Below, piece by piece: positions 1 to 8,491 of a stretch of 64,000 nt of DNA. Each line of letters starts with the position of its first letter. Within the stretch, counting starts at the first letter, position 1. Both the position numbers and the translations under genes were made by a program. The DNA comes from Psychrobacter sp. JCM 18902 (GTDB lineage Bacteria; Pseudomonadota; Gammaproteobacteria; Pseudomonadales; Moraxellaceae), in the NCBI RefSeq assembly GCF_904846615.1, contig NZ_CAJHBK010000001.1, forward strand, positions 434,001-498,000. The letters run 5' to 3'. The notes under the pieces are model-generated. The model made no database searches and was not told where the DNA came from. It worked only from the letters and a program-made list of their open reading frames with translations.

Positions 1-549
1 CCTTCTATTCATGCCCAACTGCGCCTGCAAAGTGGTCGCGTGATTTGGTTGTATTGCTTGCATCCCATGCCGCCAAGCCCGACGGAAGCGGATAAATCTA
101 CCACCCGCGATGCTGAGCTATTGATGGTTGGCAAACACATCAAAGAAAACAAGCAAACGGCGATATTGGCAGGCGACCTCAATGATGTAGCATGGTCAAA
201 GACCACGCGACGTTTTCAACGTATCTCAGGATTGTTGGATCCGCGTATTGGTCGACATTTTATCAATACGTTTCATGTCAGCTATCCATTTTTACGTTGG
301 GCGCTGGATCACATCTTCCATAGTGCTTGTTTTACGGTGGTGGATATTCGGCGTATGCCGTCGATAGGCTCCGATCACTTCCCTGTTATGACGACTTTAC
401 AATACGAACCAGAAGAGGAGAGCAATCAAGCGCAAAATGCCCCTACTGCAGAAGCGGAAGATATCAAAGAGACCGATCATAAAATAGTAGAAGGTAAAAA
501 AGAAGGTGAAAAAGTCTCAAAGGAACATGCAGAAGAGCAGAGAAGTTAG
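1..549 (+). CDS. Endonuclease/exonuclease/phosphatase family protein, 3' part
   Basis: C-terminal part of a DNase I-like metal-dependent phosphodiesterase/phosphatase; the frame is open from base 1, so the start lies left of the window. The visible part has the AGDLND motif (about residues 58-63 of the fragment), where the Asp and Asn belong to the metal and phosphate site, and the terminal GSDHFP motif with the catalytic His. Both are hallmarks of the EEP superfamily. After the fold ends at about residue 138 there is a tail of about 45 residues rich in Glu and Lys, probably disordered and of unknown use. The substrate cannot be told from this fragment: relatives include DNases, phospholipases and uncharacterised membrane-anchored EEP proteins. 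Nothing follows it on the same strand within 500 bases. Confidence 0.85.
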   Translation, partial: PSIHAQLRLQSGRVIWLYCLHPMPPSPTEADKSTTRDAELLMVGKHIKENKQTAILAGDLNDVAWSKTTRRFQRISGLLDPRIGRHFINTFHVSYPFLRWALDHIFHSACFTVVDIRRMPSIGSDHFPVMTTLQYEPEEESNQAQNAPTAEAEDIKETDHKIVEGKKEGEKVSKEHAEEQRS

Positions 550-818
550 GGTTGATAGCCTGCCAATACTATAGCCATCGTATGATGCAATGTTAAAAGA
601 GGCTGTAAGCATATGCTTACGTTAAATAAGGTCTTTAGCCTCTAGTCGCATCAAACTGATTACCCTACAATACCTGCATCAACACAAGGATACGCATGGA
701 TGCAGTGTTGAGACAGTATCAATAAAAGCACAGGTCAGCCCGCTGTCTTATAGGATACTGTTTATGACTTAGGATGAGTCAGCATGGAAGAAATAATAAC
801 AACAATATGAAGCGCCAT
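550..818 (+). ncRNA. Candidate structured non-coding RNA ending at the 819-856 terminator
   Basis: No convincing gene lies between the EEP gene and surA, but this stretch holds stacked inverted repeats. An outer 7-bp stem, AGAGGCT with AGCCTCT (about 597-644), encloses the palindrome GTAAGCATATGCTTAC. Further on, CTGCATC pairs with GATGCAG (about 674-706), and this competes with a CAACAC/GTGTTG pairing. The stretch runs into a strong intrinsic terminator. It could be an sRNA or simply a long 3' UTR of the upstream gene. I cannot match it to 6S, tmRNA, SRP or RNase P RNA. No clear promoter was found, so the 5' end is undefined. Confidence 0.3.
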
Positions 819-856
819 AGCCCCGAACCAATCGCCCTAGGTTCGGGGCTTTTCTT
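819..856 (+). terminator. Strong intrinsic terminator
   Basis: A perfect 11-bp GC-rich stem (819-829 with 840-850) with a 10-base loop is followed by a T-rich tract. It ends plus-strand transcription coming from the EEP gene or from the RNA candidate before it. Confidence 0.85.
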
Positions 857-1044
857 TGTGTGTGTAATGCTTATAATAATTTTATTCGATATTCTTGTGT
901 TTGGACATGCTGTAATATATTTGAGATTACCTTCTGATTATTTTTAGCGCATAAATAAACGTTAATAAAAAAAGGGTACATGCATTAGCATATACCCTTT
1001 TTGACAAAGCATTATTAGATTTGACTTATCGATGCCTATATCAG

Positions 1045-2469
1045 TTAGCCAAGTACTTGGATGTAAGCACCTGCACGTAGCTCTTGTAGCCAGTCTTCTT
1101 TGGCTTGCGGTGCTAAGCGCTGATAAAGCGCTTGACGTGCCATGTTGCGACGATATTGATCGCTAATATCTTGTTGGCGTTTGCCTTCTATTTTCAATAT
1201 ATGCCAGCCAAACTGGGTTTTGAAAGGAGCAGAGTAGTCACCAACCGCCGTGTTTTTCATCATGGCTTCGAATGGACCAATCATATCTTCTTCACTTACC
1301 CAATCAAGATCGCCACCGCGGCCAGCGGAACCGGGATCATCTGAATAGGTCGATGCTAAACCAGCAAAATCAGCGCCGCTGCGTAACTGTTCATACAAAT
1401 CATTAATTTTTTGCTCAGCAAGCGCGTCTGTCTGTAGCTCATCAACTTTTACCAATATGTGACGAGTACGCCACTGCGGTATCAGCATAGTGTCGCTGGC
1501 TTTTTTGTCAGCAAGTTTAATGATATCGATGCCTTCAGGCGTTATTAGTGGTGCGCTGACCGCGCCAACCTCAAGTTTGGTAATCTCACTTGATAGCTCT
1601 GTAGGTAGAGACGCGGCTTTATGAAAGCCCATATCGCCACCTTGTAACGGAATAGGATAGCTGCCTTGACTAGCAGCGACCGCTTCAGCGACATCAACGT
1701 TTGGCGCAAGCAGGCGAGTCCGCAGAGCTTCTGCTACCTTTAACGCCTCATTGCGTTGGGCTTCTGAGAGTCGGCTGTAGTCATCCATGTAGGGCACTCG
1801 TACATGAATCGTTTGATACTCACTCTGGTTTAAGCGCTTGGCTTCAGGCGAGGCCAAAAATGCATCAATATCTTGTTCGCTGATGCGCACGCGGTTACCG
1901 ATTTGGCGCTGTTGCAAGGCTTGAATGGCTGCATCTTCGATTAATTGCGCACGTAGCGCCGCATAGCTACCAGGTTTTGCTGCGTCCAAACGCTGTTGCA
2001 AAGCTGAGATGCTCGTCAGCCCTTCTGCTTGAGCGATTTGACCGAGGCGTTGATTGATAGCCGCTTCATCAGGGTTTAAACCGACGCGCTTGACCATGGA
2101 TAGTTGTAACTCACGCAATATGAGCGCATTTAACACCTCAGACTGTAGTTGTGCTGAGTTTGCTATTGGTTCACCAGCCGCTTGTGCACGTGCTTGTGCT
2201 TGGGTAATAGCATCGATCAAATCGCTTTTTAAGATAGCATTTTCATTGACTAAAGCAATAATACCGTCGGTGCTATTGGCTGGCGTCAAACGATTGACGT
2301 TATCCTGCGCGGTCACGGCATTTGCTTGAGGCGCTTGTGCTTTTGCAGGTTTAATGGTGGCAGCTTGGGCGCTCAATGTAAGCGCAAGGCTGGCACTCAT
2401 AGATAGCAATACAGCACGGCTGATTTGACGTAAAGAAAAAAATCTCATGATGCTCCTCATCAATGTCAT
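1045..2469 (-). CDS. surA: Periplasmic chaperone / peptidyl-prolyl isomerase SurA
   Basis: SurA escorts unfolded outer-membrane proteins across the periplasm to the BAM complex and has peptidyl-prolyl cis-trans isomerase domains. The 474-residue product starts with a signal peptide (hydrophobic stretch about residues 14-36, ending in AQA). A SurA N-terminal domain follows (about 65-220, beginning near DGIIALVNENAILKSDL), then a first parvulin domain that looks degenerate. The second parvulin domain is well conserved (about 333-430, from RTRHILVKV through the GGDLDW motif to GWHILKIEGKR). It is somewhat longer than the E. coli protein (about 430 residues). It lies 129 bases downstream of lptD on the same strand, the usual arrangement, and LptD is itself a SurA client. 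Confidence 0.95.
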   Translation of the reverse strand: MTLMRSIMRFFSLRQISRAVLLSMSASLALTLSAQAATIKPAKAQAPQANAVTAQDNVNRLTPANSTDGIIALVNENAILKSDLIDAITQAQARAQAAGEPIANSAQLQSEVLNALILRELQLSMVKRVGLNPDEAAINQRLGQIAQAEGLTSISALQQRLDAAKPGSYAALRAQLIEDAAIQALQQRQIGNRVRISEQDIDAFLASPEAKRLNQSEYQTIHVRVPYMDDYSRLSEAQRNEALKVAEALRTRLLAPNVDVAEAVAASQGSYPIPLQGGDMGFHKAASLPTELSSEITKLEVGAVSAPLITPEGIDIIKLADKKASDTMLIPQWRTRHILVKVDELQTDALAEQKINDLYEQLRSGADFAGLASTYSDDPGSAGRGGDLDWVSEEDMIGPFEAMMKNTAVGDYSAPFKTQFGWHILKIEGKRQQDISDQYRRNMARQALYQRLAPQAKEDWLQELRAGAYIQVLG

Positions 2470-2598
2470 CGCATCGGATGGTAGTTGGTCAACGCTGTTT
2501 AATACTTTTAACAGTCAAATATTAGACAGGGTTGACCATAATAGGGTTACAAACAGGGTTATGAAATATATAGTAAAAATATTTATACAAGCACGGTC

Positions 2599-5500
2599 TT
2601 AATCTTTCCAAGCAGTCTGGACAGGTTCAAAGCCCAAAATTTTATCAGAGAGTAAGCGAGTCAGGCGGCTGCTACCACTACCCAAACCATTCAATCTAAT
2701 CTCTGCCATAATGGCTTGCGTTGGTTTGTCTTTGACATTTAAGTCATTATAGTAACGACGACCATAAACTGCAAAACCAAAGCAGCAATCTTCGTAATCA
2801 ACGCCGACTAACGAATCAAGAACTTTATCACGATTGTAATCGTATTGACCTTGAGCCAAGATTCGCCAGCTGTTATTGATTGGAAAGACAGCCGATGCGG
2901 TAAAAGCAGAGAGCGGCAGCTGATCGGTGTTTTCATCACGTTGACGTTTGACAAATCCAACATTAAACAAGCTGTTGTCAGACGGCTGATAACGCAGCTC
3001 AGTCGTAATATAATTTAAATCATAATCATTGGTCAGTGCACCACTAACATCAACCCAAAAGTTGTTGTAAGGCTGCGTGCTGGTATCCCAAACCATCCCT
3101 GAAGATGAAGAGGTGAAGACAGGTTGCTGATCATCAAGCGTAACACGTCCATTATCGATATAAAACTGCTCTGCAATGCTACCATCAAAACGTGTCACAC
3201 CCGTTGCGTCGATGTAACGATAATTGATACCAGGAGTAATTGAATGCAAATCTTGCAAGCGATCATGCCCTAAGAACCAACTGTCAGAGAACAGCTGTTC
3301 ATAGTTAATAGAGGCAATACGAGTATTAAAGTTCGGAATATCGTTTTGGTCTTCATATGGCGAGTAGGTGTATTTCAATCGCGGGCTAAGCAAGCGATAG
3401 CCACCCATGGTATCGTCGAATGCGCCAAAAGGCGAGCCTGCTTGATAGAAATTTAGACCTGCATCGATACTGGCTTGCGGTACAAATACCGACTGGCTAC
3501 CATCTTTATCACTCAACTGATTGTCGGCTAAGCTATCCTCATCATAAGAGGTATAGAGATGTTGCAAGCTCAGTTTGGGCTTGATATAACCCCAAGATTT
3601 TTCCATTGGATAAACGGCGCTGAGTTTATTATAAATTCGCCCGCCACTTTTTTCATTCTCAGAGCCATCGTCGATGGATTTTTTGAAATAAGCGGAATCA
3701 TGTACACCAGTGATATCGAAGCTCTTCGCCCAAGGCAGTCGATAATCGAGCTTGAGCTGCGGCAATCTTGAATAAGGCTTATCTTTATCTTCTAAGGGTT
3801 TGCCATTACTGGTAAAAGCGTCTAGAGTTTGAAAGGTTTCTACCTTCAATTCACCATCAACATAGTCATTATAATAATTGACACGTGCACGGCGTGGTAA
3901 GTTTATGGTGCTGTCTGATAGACCCAGCGTGTCAAAATCATTGAGGTAGTCTGAATCTGACACATAGCTGTATTTTGCATCACCGCTTAAGCGTGGAATG
4001 CTCTTAGATGACCAATAATGATCATAAAAAAAGCTAGAGCGGTCTTCGTCATTGTACTCTTTGTCATTAGGTAAATATGAACCATTAAAAATACCTTCGC
4101 CATAACTTTCGGTCAGATAGCGAAACTCGCCTGACACCATAGGATTACGATCGGTATAAATATGGGTATTGAGCGTGGCATCATAATTGGGTGCCAAATT
4201 GAAATAGTAGGGTATATCAACCTCAAGACCGCTTTCACTACTGATACTGGCATTCGGCAATAAAAAACCACTGGTGCGACGATTATCAATCGGAAAGTTG
4301 AAATAAGGCAAATAGAACACAGGTACGTCAGCGATACGGAAAGTAGTGTTATAGGCTTCGCCGCGACCTGTATCGGTATCTAAATCAATGCTTTTGGCAT
4401 CAAACTGCCATTTACGATTGGTTGGTGGACAGGTACTAAACATGACATCATCTAGCTCATATTGACTGTCATTTGGTCTGTTCAAGCGCTTGGCATAACC
4501 ATGAGCTTGCAGTTCTACACTAGCAAAAGCCACATCATTGGCTGTCGACTGTCCAGTTTCAGTATTATAATTTAAGCTATCGGCGACCCCAATAAGCCCG
4601 CCTTTTGATGCTTTTTCAGTGAAATTGGCTTGGGGGTTATTCGATGAGCGGTTTGGCGCATTGCTATCTAGTGCGTTGTTGCGTGATACTTGCTGACCTG
4701 TCGCTTGGTCAGTAAACATGACTTTGCCTTGAGCAGCGGCTACGCCATTGCTCAAATCTAACAAGACTTTTTCTGCTTCTATCTGCTGGGTACCCTGATT
4801 GATGATGACATTGCCCGACAGCTCTGCATAGTCGACATTGTCGTAATAACCATAATCTGATTCTGAAAACAGCGGCGCTTGATTATTCGGGAGACCATTT
4901 AAGTTTGGCGCAGGCTGTCCATTGGTTGCTCCCGCCTCATTGACCGCGCGTTGATAGTTGGGGTTGCTCTTTGGATAGACCCATTGACCTTCGCAGCGTT
5001 GGGCGCTATCTACGGCATCCGGTAATAACTGTAAGTTTTTACCCACTTTTGGAATGGTTTGCGGGGTAGGTGTTAGCTCGTTTTGAATGATATCTTGGTT
5101 AGCATTATCACTATTGTTTAACGTTGAGGCATCTGTATCAGGTGTCAGCTCATAAAATTCTGCTAAACGCAGCAGACTATCTTGAATACTTTCATCACTC
5201 ACATCAACTTTACCAGTCTTCTGTGCGGCTTTAGGTGCAGTGGTTTCAGTAAGCTGAGCAGTGCTATTGTTTTGAGTGGTCGCAATCGTATCTGCTGGTA
5301 CAAAACCTTTATTATCACTCTCATTAATGGCGGTAATTTCTAGAGGGCGGTTGTCTAAGGGACTTTCATTAATAGCATTCTCATTAGAGATGCTGTCGTT
5401 GAAGGTGTTTTCACTAAAGGCGCTTTCATTAAAAGTATTGTCAAAACTACTGTCTGAAGTATTGTTATCAGTAGCAGCCTTTTGAGACGTATTACGCTGA

Positions 5501-5751
5501 AAGTCAGTTTTTTGATTATTGCTATTTTGATAGCGGATATCATTATAGTCGCTGTCTTTTTGGACGCTACTGCGATTGGCATCAGGTGTAACATCAGAGA
5601 TATAGCGGGTGCTACTGTCAGTGATTAGCGACTCCGTTTGCTGTGTGTCAGCATTGCTGGGCGCAGCACTAACGGTTAGGCTGGACAAGCCTAAGGCACC
5701 AAATAAGATCAAACGGATGCTTTGGTAAAGCGGAGAATATAACAAGGGCAC
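2599..5751 (-). CDS. lptD: LPS-assembly outer-membrane protein LptD
   Basis: LptD forms, with LptE, the beta-barrel that inserts lipopolysaccharide into the outer leaflet. At 1050 residues it is far longer than the roughly 780 of E. coli. A signal peptide (residues 1-29, ending VSAA) is followed by about 215 residues of low-complexity Asn/Ser/Thr/Asp-rich sequence. The periplasmic OstA/LptA-like jelly roll then starts near residue 250 and the C-terminal barrel near residue 440. Cysteines expected for the inter-domain disulfides are visible: one in CEGQW (about 253) and an adjacent pair in EDCCFGF (about 988-989); one more lies in STCPP (about 441). The gene is first in an lptD-surA transcription unit and divergent from amgK. 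The 5' extension is the main oddity. Confidence 0.95.
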   Translation of the reverse strand: MPLLYSPLYQSIRLILFGALGLSSLTVSAAPSNADTQQTESLITDSSTRYISDVTPDANRSSVQKDSDYNDIRYQNSNNQKTDFQRNTSQKAATDNNTSDSSFDNTFNESAFSENTFNDSISNENAINESPLDNRPLEITAINESDNKGFVPADTIATTQNNSTAQLTETTAPKAAQKTGKVDVSDESIQDSLLRLAEFYELTPDTDASTLNNSDNANQDIIQNELTPTPQTIPKVGKNLQLLPDAVDSAQRCEGQWVYPKSNPNYQRAVNEAGATNGQPAPNLNGLPNNQAPLFSESDYGYYDNVDYAELSGNVIINQGTQQIEAEKVLLDLSNGVAAAQGKVMFTDQATGQQVSRNNALDSNAPNRSSNNPQANFTEKASKGGLIGVADSLNYNTETGQSTANDVAFASVELQAHGYAKRLNRPNDSQYELDDVMFSTCPPTNRKWQFDAKSIDLDTDTGRGEAYNTTFRIADVPVFYLPYFNFPIDNRRTSGFLLPNASISSESGLEVDIPYYFNLAPNYDATLNTHIYTDRNPMVSGEFRYLTESYGEGIFNGSYLPNDKEYNDEDRSSFFYDHYWSSKSIPRLSGDAKYSYVSDSDYLNDFDTLGLSDSTINLPRRARVNYYNDYVDGELKVETFQTLDAFTSNGKPLEDKDKPYSRLPQLKLDYRLPWAKSFDITGVHDSAYFKKSIDDGSENEKSGGRIYNKLSAVYPMEKSWGYIKPKLSLQHLYTSYDEDSLADNQLSDKDGSQSVFVPQASIDAGLNFYQAGSPFGAFDDTMGGYRLLSPRLKYTYSPYEDQNDIPNFNTRIASINYEQLFSDSWFLGHDRLQDLHSITPGINYRYIDATGVTRFDGSIAEQFYIDNGRVTLDDQQPVFTSSSSGMVWDTSTQPYNNFWVDVSGALTNDYDLNYITTELRYQPSDNSLFNVGFVKRQRDENTDQLPLSAFTASAVFPINNSWRILAQGQYDYNRDKVLDSLVGVDYEDCCFGFAVYGRRYYNDLNVKDKPTQAIMAEIRLNGLGSGSSRLTRLLSDKILGFEPVQTAWKD

Positions 5752-6123
5752 ACCTATGATTGCAGAGCCTATTGAATTGCGATACTGAATTTAGTAACCA
5801 TATTATTAATCATGTATGGCGGTTAATAAACGACTAAAAAATCACTGATTGATAATGCTATCTTAAGAATTTGGCTGTTTTACATATAATGACGACTAAT
5901 CATAGTCAAAAAAAACCAAATCAGCTACACTATTTACCAAAATTTATAATATAGCCAAGCTGTTTTTTGAATGGTTGCTGAGGTTATGCTCAGCGCTAGA
6001 TGTCGAATGATATTCCAATACGCCTGCTATCGCAGTTTTTTTGGCTCAAGACGTTGCTATTTTAACAAGGTTTTGCCTGACTTATCACTATTTTAATTGT
6101 TTATGACTTATATTTAACCTGCG
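5752..6123. other. Divergent intergenic region lptD / amgK
   Basis: This 372-base AT-rich stretch separates two outward-facing operons, so it must hold the promoters of both lptD-surA and amgK-murU. I see several TA-rich possible -10 elements but no promoter, operator or RNA that I can defend. Confidence 0.5.
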
Positions 6124-7245
6124 ATGCCCATTATGACTGATAAAATACTTTTAGAGCCTAATATGATCGATAACAAACTCAATAGCCGTCTACAACAATT
6201 AGAGAGCTGGTTGCAGCAAGTATTTGCTGGTCAAACGTTCCAACTCGATAGTCTACCCGGTGACGCAAGCGCTCGCCAATACCATAGAATCCAGCTGTCA
6301 GACAGTAATGGCACGACAGTTGCACATTATATTGTTATGGATTCAGCGGACGAACAAGACGCCATGCGCCAGTTTATCAATGTGACTAAGCTGATGGCAC
6401 CAGCGATCAATGTGCCGACACTCATTGCGCAAGACGTGACGAAAGGATTTTTGGTGTTACAGGATTTTGGTGCGATAGAGTTCGCCCATCTGCTCGTTGA
6501 TGCGACGCCTGCGCAGATAGATGAGCATTATCAGTTGGCAATGCAGACGTTGGTCGCGCTACAGACTGTGCCAGTTGAAACAGCAAAGTCGCAACATCAA
6601 TTGCCAGATTATGATACCGCGTTATTAGATCGTGAGATGGATTTATTTAGCGATTGGTTTATACCTTATATCGGTGTCGAGTTTGATAAAGCATTATGGA
6701 ATACTTTAAAAGAAGCCTTAATAAAAGAGATTCTGCAGCAACCACAAGTCATCGTCCATCGTGACTATCACAGTCGCAATTTGATGCAGGACCAAGCGGA
6801 TCGCTCGCGCTTAGGCGTGATTGACTTTCAAGACGCCGTCATCGGCTCTTATACTTATGATTTGGTGTCATTGCTGCGAGATGCTTATGTAGAATGGCCA
6901 GAGAGCCAAGTCTCTGCATGGATTAATGATTTTTGGCAGTTGCAAAAGCAGGCAGGCTTGACTACGGCAGATAAAATAGAGCAGCTCGAAAACGATATGA
7001 ATGTCATGGGCGTGCAGCGACATTTAAAAGTGTTGGGGATTTTTATTCGCTTGTCTGAGCGAGATGGCAAAGACCGCTATTTGGCGGATATTCCTAAGGT
7101 GATGCGTGATTTAATGTTCGAGTTAGAATGGTTAGAGGCGCACGGTAGACCGCATATGCAACAAGCAGTAGCGCCGTTTAATGAGAGTCTTAGGGATAAT
7201 ATACTGCCAGCTTATCAAAATAAGTTCGTACAGCAATATATTTAG
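6124..7245 (+). CDS. amgK: N-acetylmuramate/N-acetylglucosamine 1-kinase AmgK-like phosphotransferase
   Basis: This aminoglycoside phosphotransferase-fold protein probably phosphorylates the anomeric carbon of MurNAc (and GlcNAc) released by peptidoglycan turnover. That is the step before MurU in the fosfomycin-resistance recycling route known from Pseudomonas. The 373-residue sequence has the catalytic loop VIVHRDYHSRNLM (about residues 216-228; base Asp and metal-binding Asn) and the following GVIDFQDA metal motif (about 238-245). It is followed 133 bases later by murU and sits beside lptD-surA, as in Pseudomonas. No good ribosome site precedes the first ATG; in-frame ATGs at 6133 and 6163 are alternatives that would shorten it by 3 or 13 residues. 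Function is inferred from family plus context. Confidence 0.85.
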   Translation: MPIMTDKILLEPNMIDNKLNSRLQQLESWLQQVFAGQTFQLDSLPGDASARQYHRIQLSDSNGTTVAHYIVMDSADEQDAMRQFINVTKLMAPAINVPTLIAQDVTKGFLVLQDFGAIEFAHLLVDATPAQIDEHYQLAMQTLVALQTVPVETAKSQHQLPDYDTALLDREMDLFSDWFIPYIGVEFDKALWNTLKEALIKEILQQPQVIVHRDYHSRNLMQDQADRSRLGVIDFQDAVIGSYTYDLVSLLRDAYVEWPESQVSAWINDFWQLQKQAGLTTADKIEQLENDMNVMGVQRHLKVLGIFIRLSERDGKDRYLADIPKVMRDLMFELEWLEAHGRPHMQQAVAPFNESLRDNILPAYQNKFVQQYI

Positions 7246-7378
7246 AACGAAACACTTGCGAGCTTTATTTGACGCGAATGCTCATCTGATAAGTAATGCT
7301 CATTTGATAAGTTACGTTAAAACATTAGCAAGCTTTAATCTGAATGTATAATCCCATAAAATAAAAAAAGGAGCGCAC

Positions 7379-8122
7379 ATGTCTGAGATTGACCGAGCAA
7401 TGATTACCCAAGCAATGATTTTGGCTGCTGGTAAGGGCACGCGTCTGCGCCCGTTAACACTGGATACACCCAAACCTCTGGTCGAGGTGGGTGGACAGCC
7501 GCTGATCGTCTGGCATATTAAAGCGCTACAAGCGGCTGGTATCACTGATATCACCATTAATGCATCATGGCTGGCTGACAAGCTGATGGATACGCTGGGT
7601 GATGGCAGTCAGTATGGTGTTAAATTGCATTGGTCAGTAGAGGATGATGAGCCTCTAGAGACCGCAGGTGGTATTTTTCGAGCGTTACAAACTGGCAAGC
7701 TGCGTGATGAGCCATTTATCTTAGTGAACTCAGATGTATGGACGACCTATGATTTTGCGCAGTTGCGAGATTATAAGCTTGGCGCTGATCAGCGCGCACA
7801 TCTGTTATTGATTGACAATCCAGAGCATAATAACGGCGGTGATTTTGCCATCAATAATGGTTTAGCCAGCGAGCAGCCGATTGGTGATGCAGACAAATAC
7901 ACCTTTGCTGGCATTAGTGTGATGTCACCACGATTGGTCGATGGGCTGATATCAGGTCAGCCAGCGGCGTTGGCACCATTGCTCAAGCAAGCGATGATAA
8001 AGTTCCAAATCACGGCTGAAATCATTTCTGATAATTGGATCGATGTGGGCACGCCTGAACGCTTAGCGCAGGTAAATGAATTTATCAAAAGTAACAGTGT
8101 TGATCACCATCAAGGCGCTTAG
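7379..8122 (+). CDS. murU: N-acetylmuramate alpha-1-phosphate uridylyltransferase MurU
   Basis: This nucleotidyltransferase would join MurNAc-1-phosphate to UMP from UTP, giving UDP-MurNAc and bypassing de novo synthesis through MurA. The 247-residue protein has the family signature near its N-terminus, ILAAGKGTRLRPLT (about residues 13-26), then the TPKPLVEVGG sugar-phosphate binding motif. A VNSDVW metal/nucleotide motif (about 118-123) and a C-terminal NWIDVGTPERL segment follow. The start is supported by an AAAGGAG site eight bases upstream; a second ATG 21 bases later is less well placed. Placement after amgK argues for MurU rather than another sugar nucleotidyltransferase such as a glucose- or mannose-1-phosphate enzyme. 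It ends 80 bases before a bidirectional terminator. Confidence 0.87.
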   Translation: MSEIDRAMITQAMILAAGKGTRLRPLTLDTPKPLVEVGGQPLIVWHIKALQAAGITDITINASWLADKLMDTLGDGSQYGVKLHWSVEDDEPLETAGGIFRALQTGKLRDEPFILVNSDVWTTYDFAQLRDYKLGADQRAHLLLIDNPEHNNGGDFAINNGLASEQPIGDADKYTFAGISVMSPRLVDGLISGQPAALAPLLKQAMIKFQITAEIISDNWIDVGTPERLAQVNEFIKSNSVDHHQGA

Positions 8123-8201
8123 ATTATGGCGTTTAGACTATGGTATTTATAATAAAGGGCTTAGATCAAGATGCCTAATTCTTATTAATCTTATATAAGT
8201 A

Positions 8202-8251
8202 ATCACATAAAAAAGCAGCGTCGATGAATCGGCGCTGCTTTTTTATGTGAT
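8202..8251. terminator. Bidirectional intrinsic terminator between murU and the cyd operon
   Basis: A perfect 19-bp inverted repeat (8202-8220 with 8233-8251) has an A-tract on the left arm and a T-tract on the right arm. It can therefore stop both the murU transcript and the minus-strand cyd transcript that converges on it. Confidence 0.9.
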
Positions 8252-8283
8252 ATAGCCATGGCTAAGTGGGCTGCAAATGATTG

Positions 8284-8400
8284 CTAGATGCCCATAGCCA
8301 ACTTGATTAATTGAGCAATTGTAAAAATAACTGCAAACCCTGCTATATATAGCCCAATGAACCATGCCCATTGTGACTGTTTCTTACTGAGCTTCTTCAT
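8284..8400 (-). CDS. Small DUF2474-like membrane protein of the cyd operon
   Basis: A 38-residue frame begins at ATG 8398-8400 behind a near-perfect AGGAGG ribosome site, in the place where cyanide-insensitive oxidase operons often carry a tiny subunit. The sequence is basic at the N-terminus (MKKLSKKQ), then QWAWFIGLYIAGFAVIFTIA forms one membrane helix, and it ends in LIKLAMGI. Size, charge pattern, Trp-rich start and position downstream of cydB fit the DUF2474 family, thought to be an accessory subunit analogous to CydX. It lies 91 bases after cydB. The family assignment is from memory of its pattern; that it binds the oxidase is inference. Confidence 0.75.
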   Translation of the reverse strand: MKKLSKKQSQWAWFIGLYIAGFAVIFTIAQLIKLAMGI

Positions 8401-8491
8401 GCTCGCCTCCTACTACGTGTGAATGCGCTTTAAAAAGTGTAGCTACTGCTCATATTTGCAGTAGCCACATTTTTATATCCTTTGTTTACCC

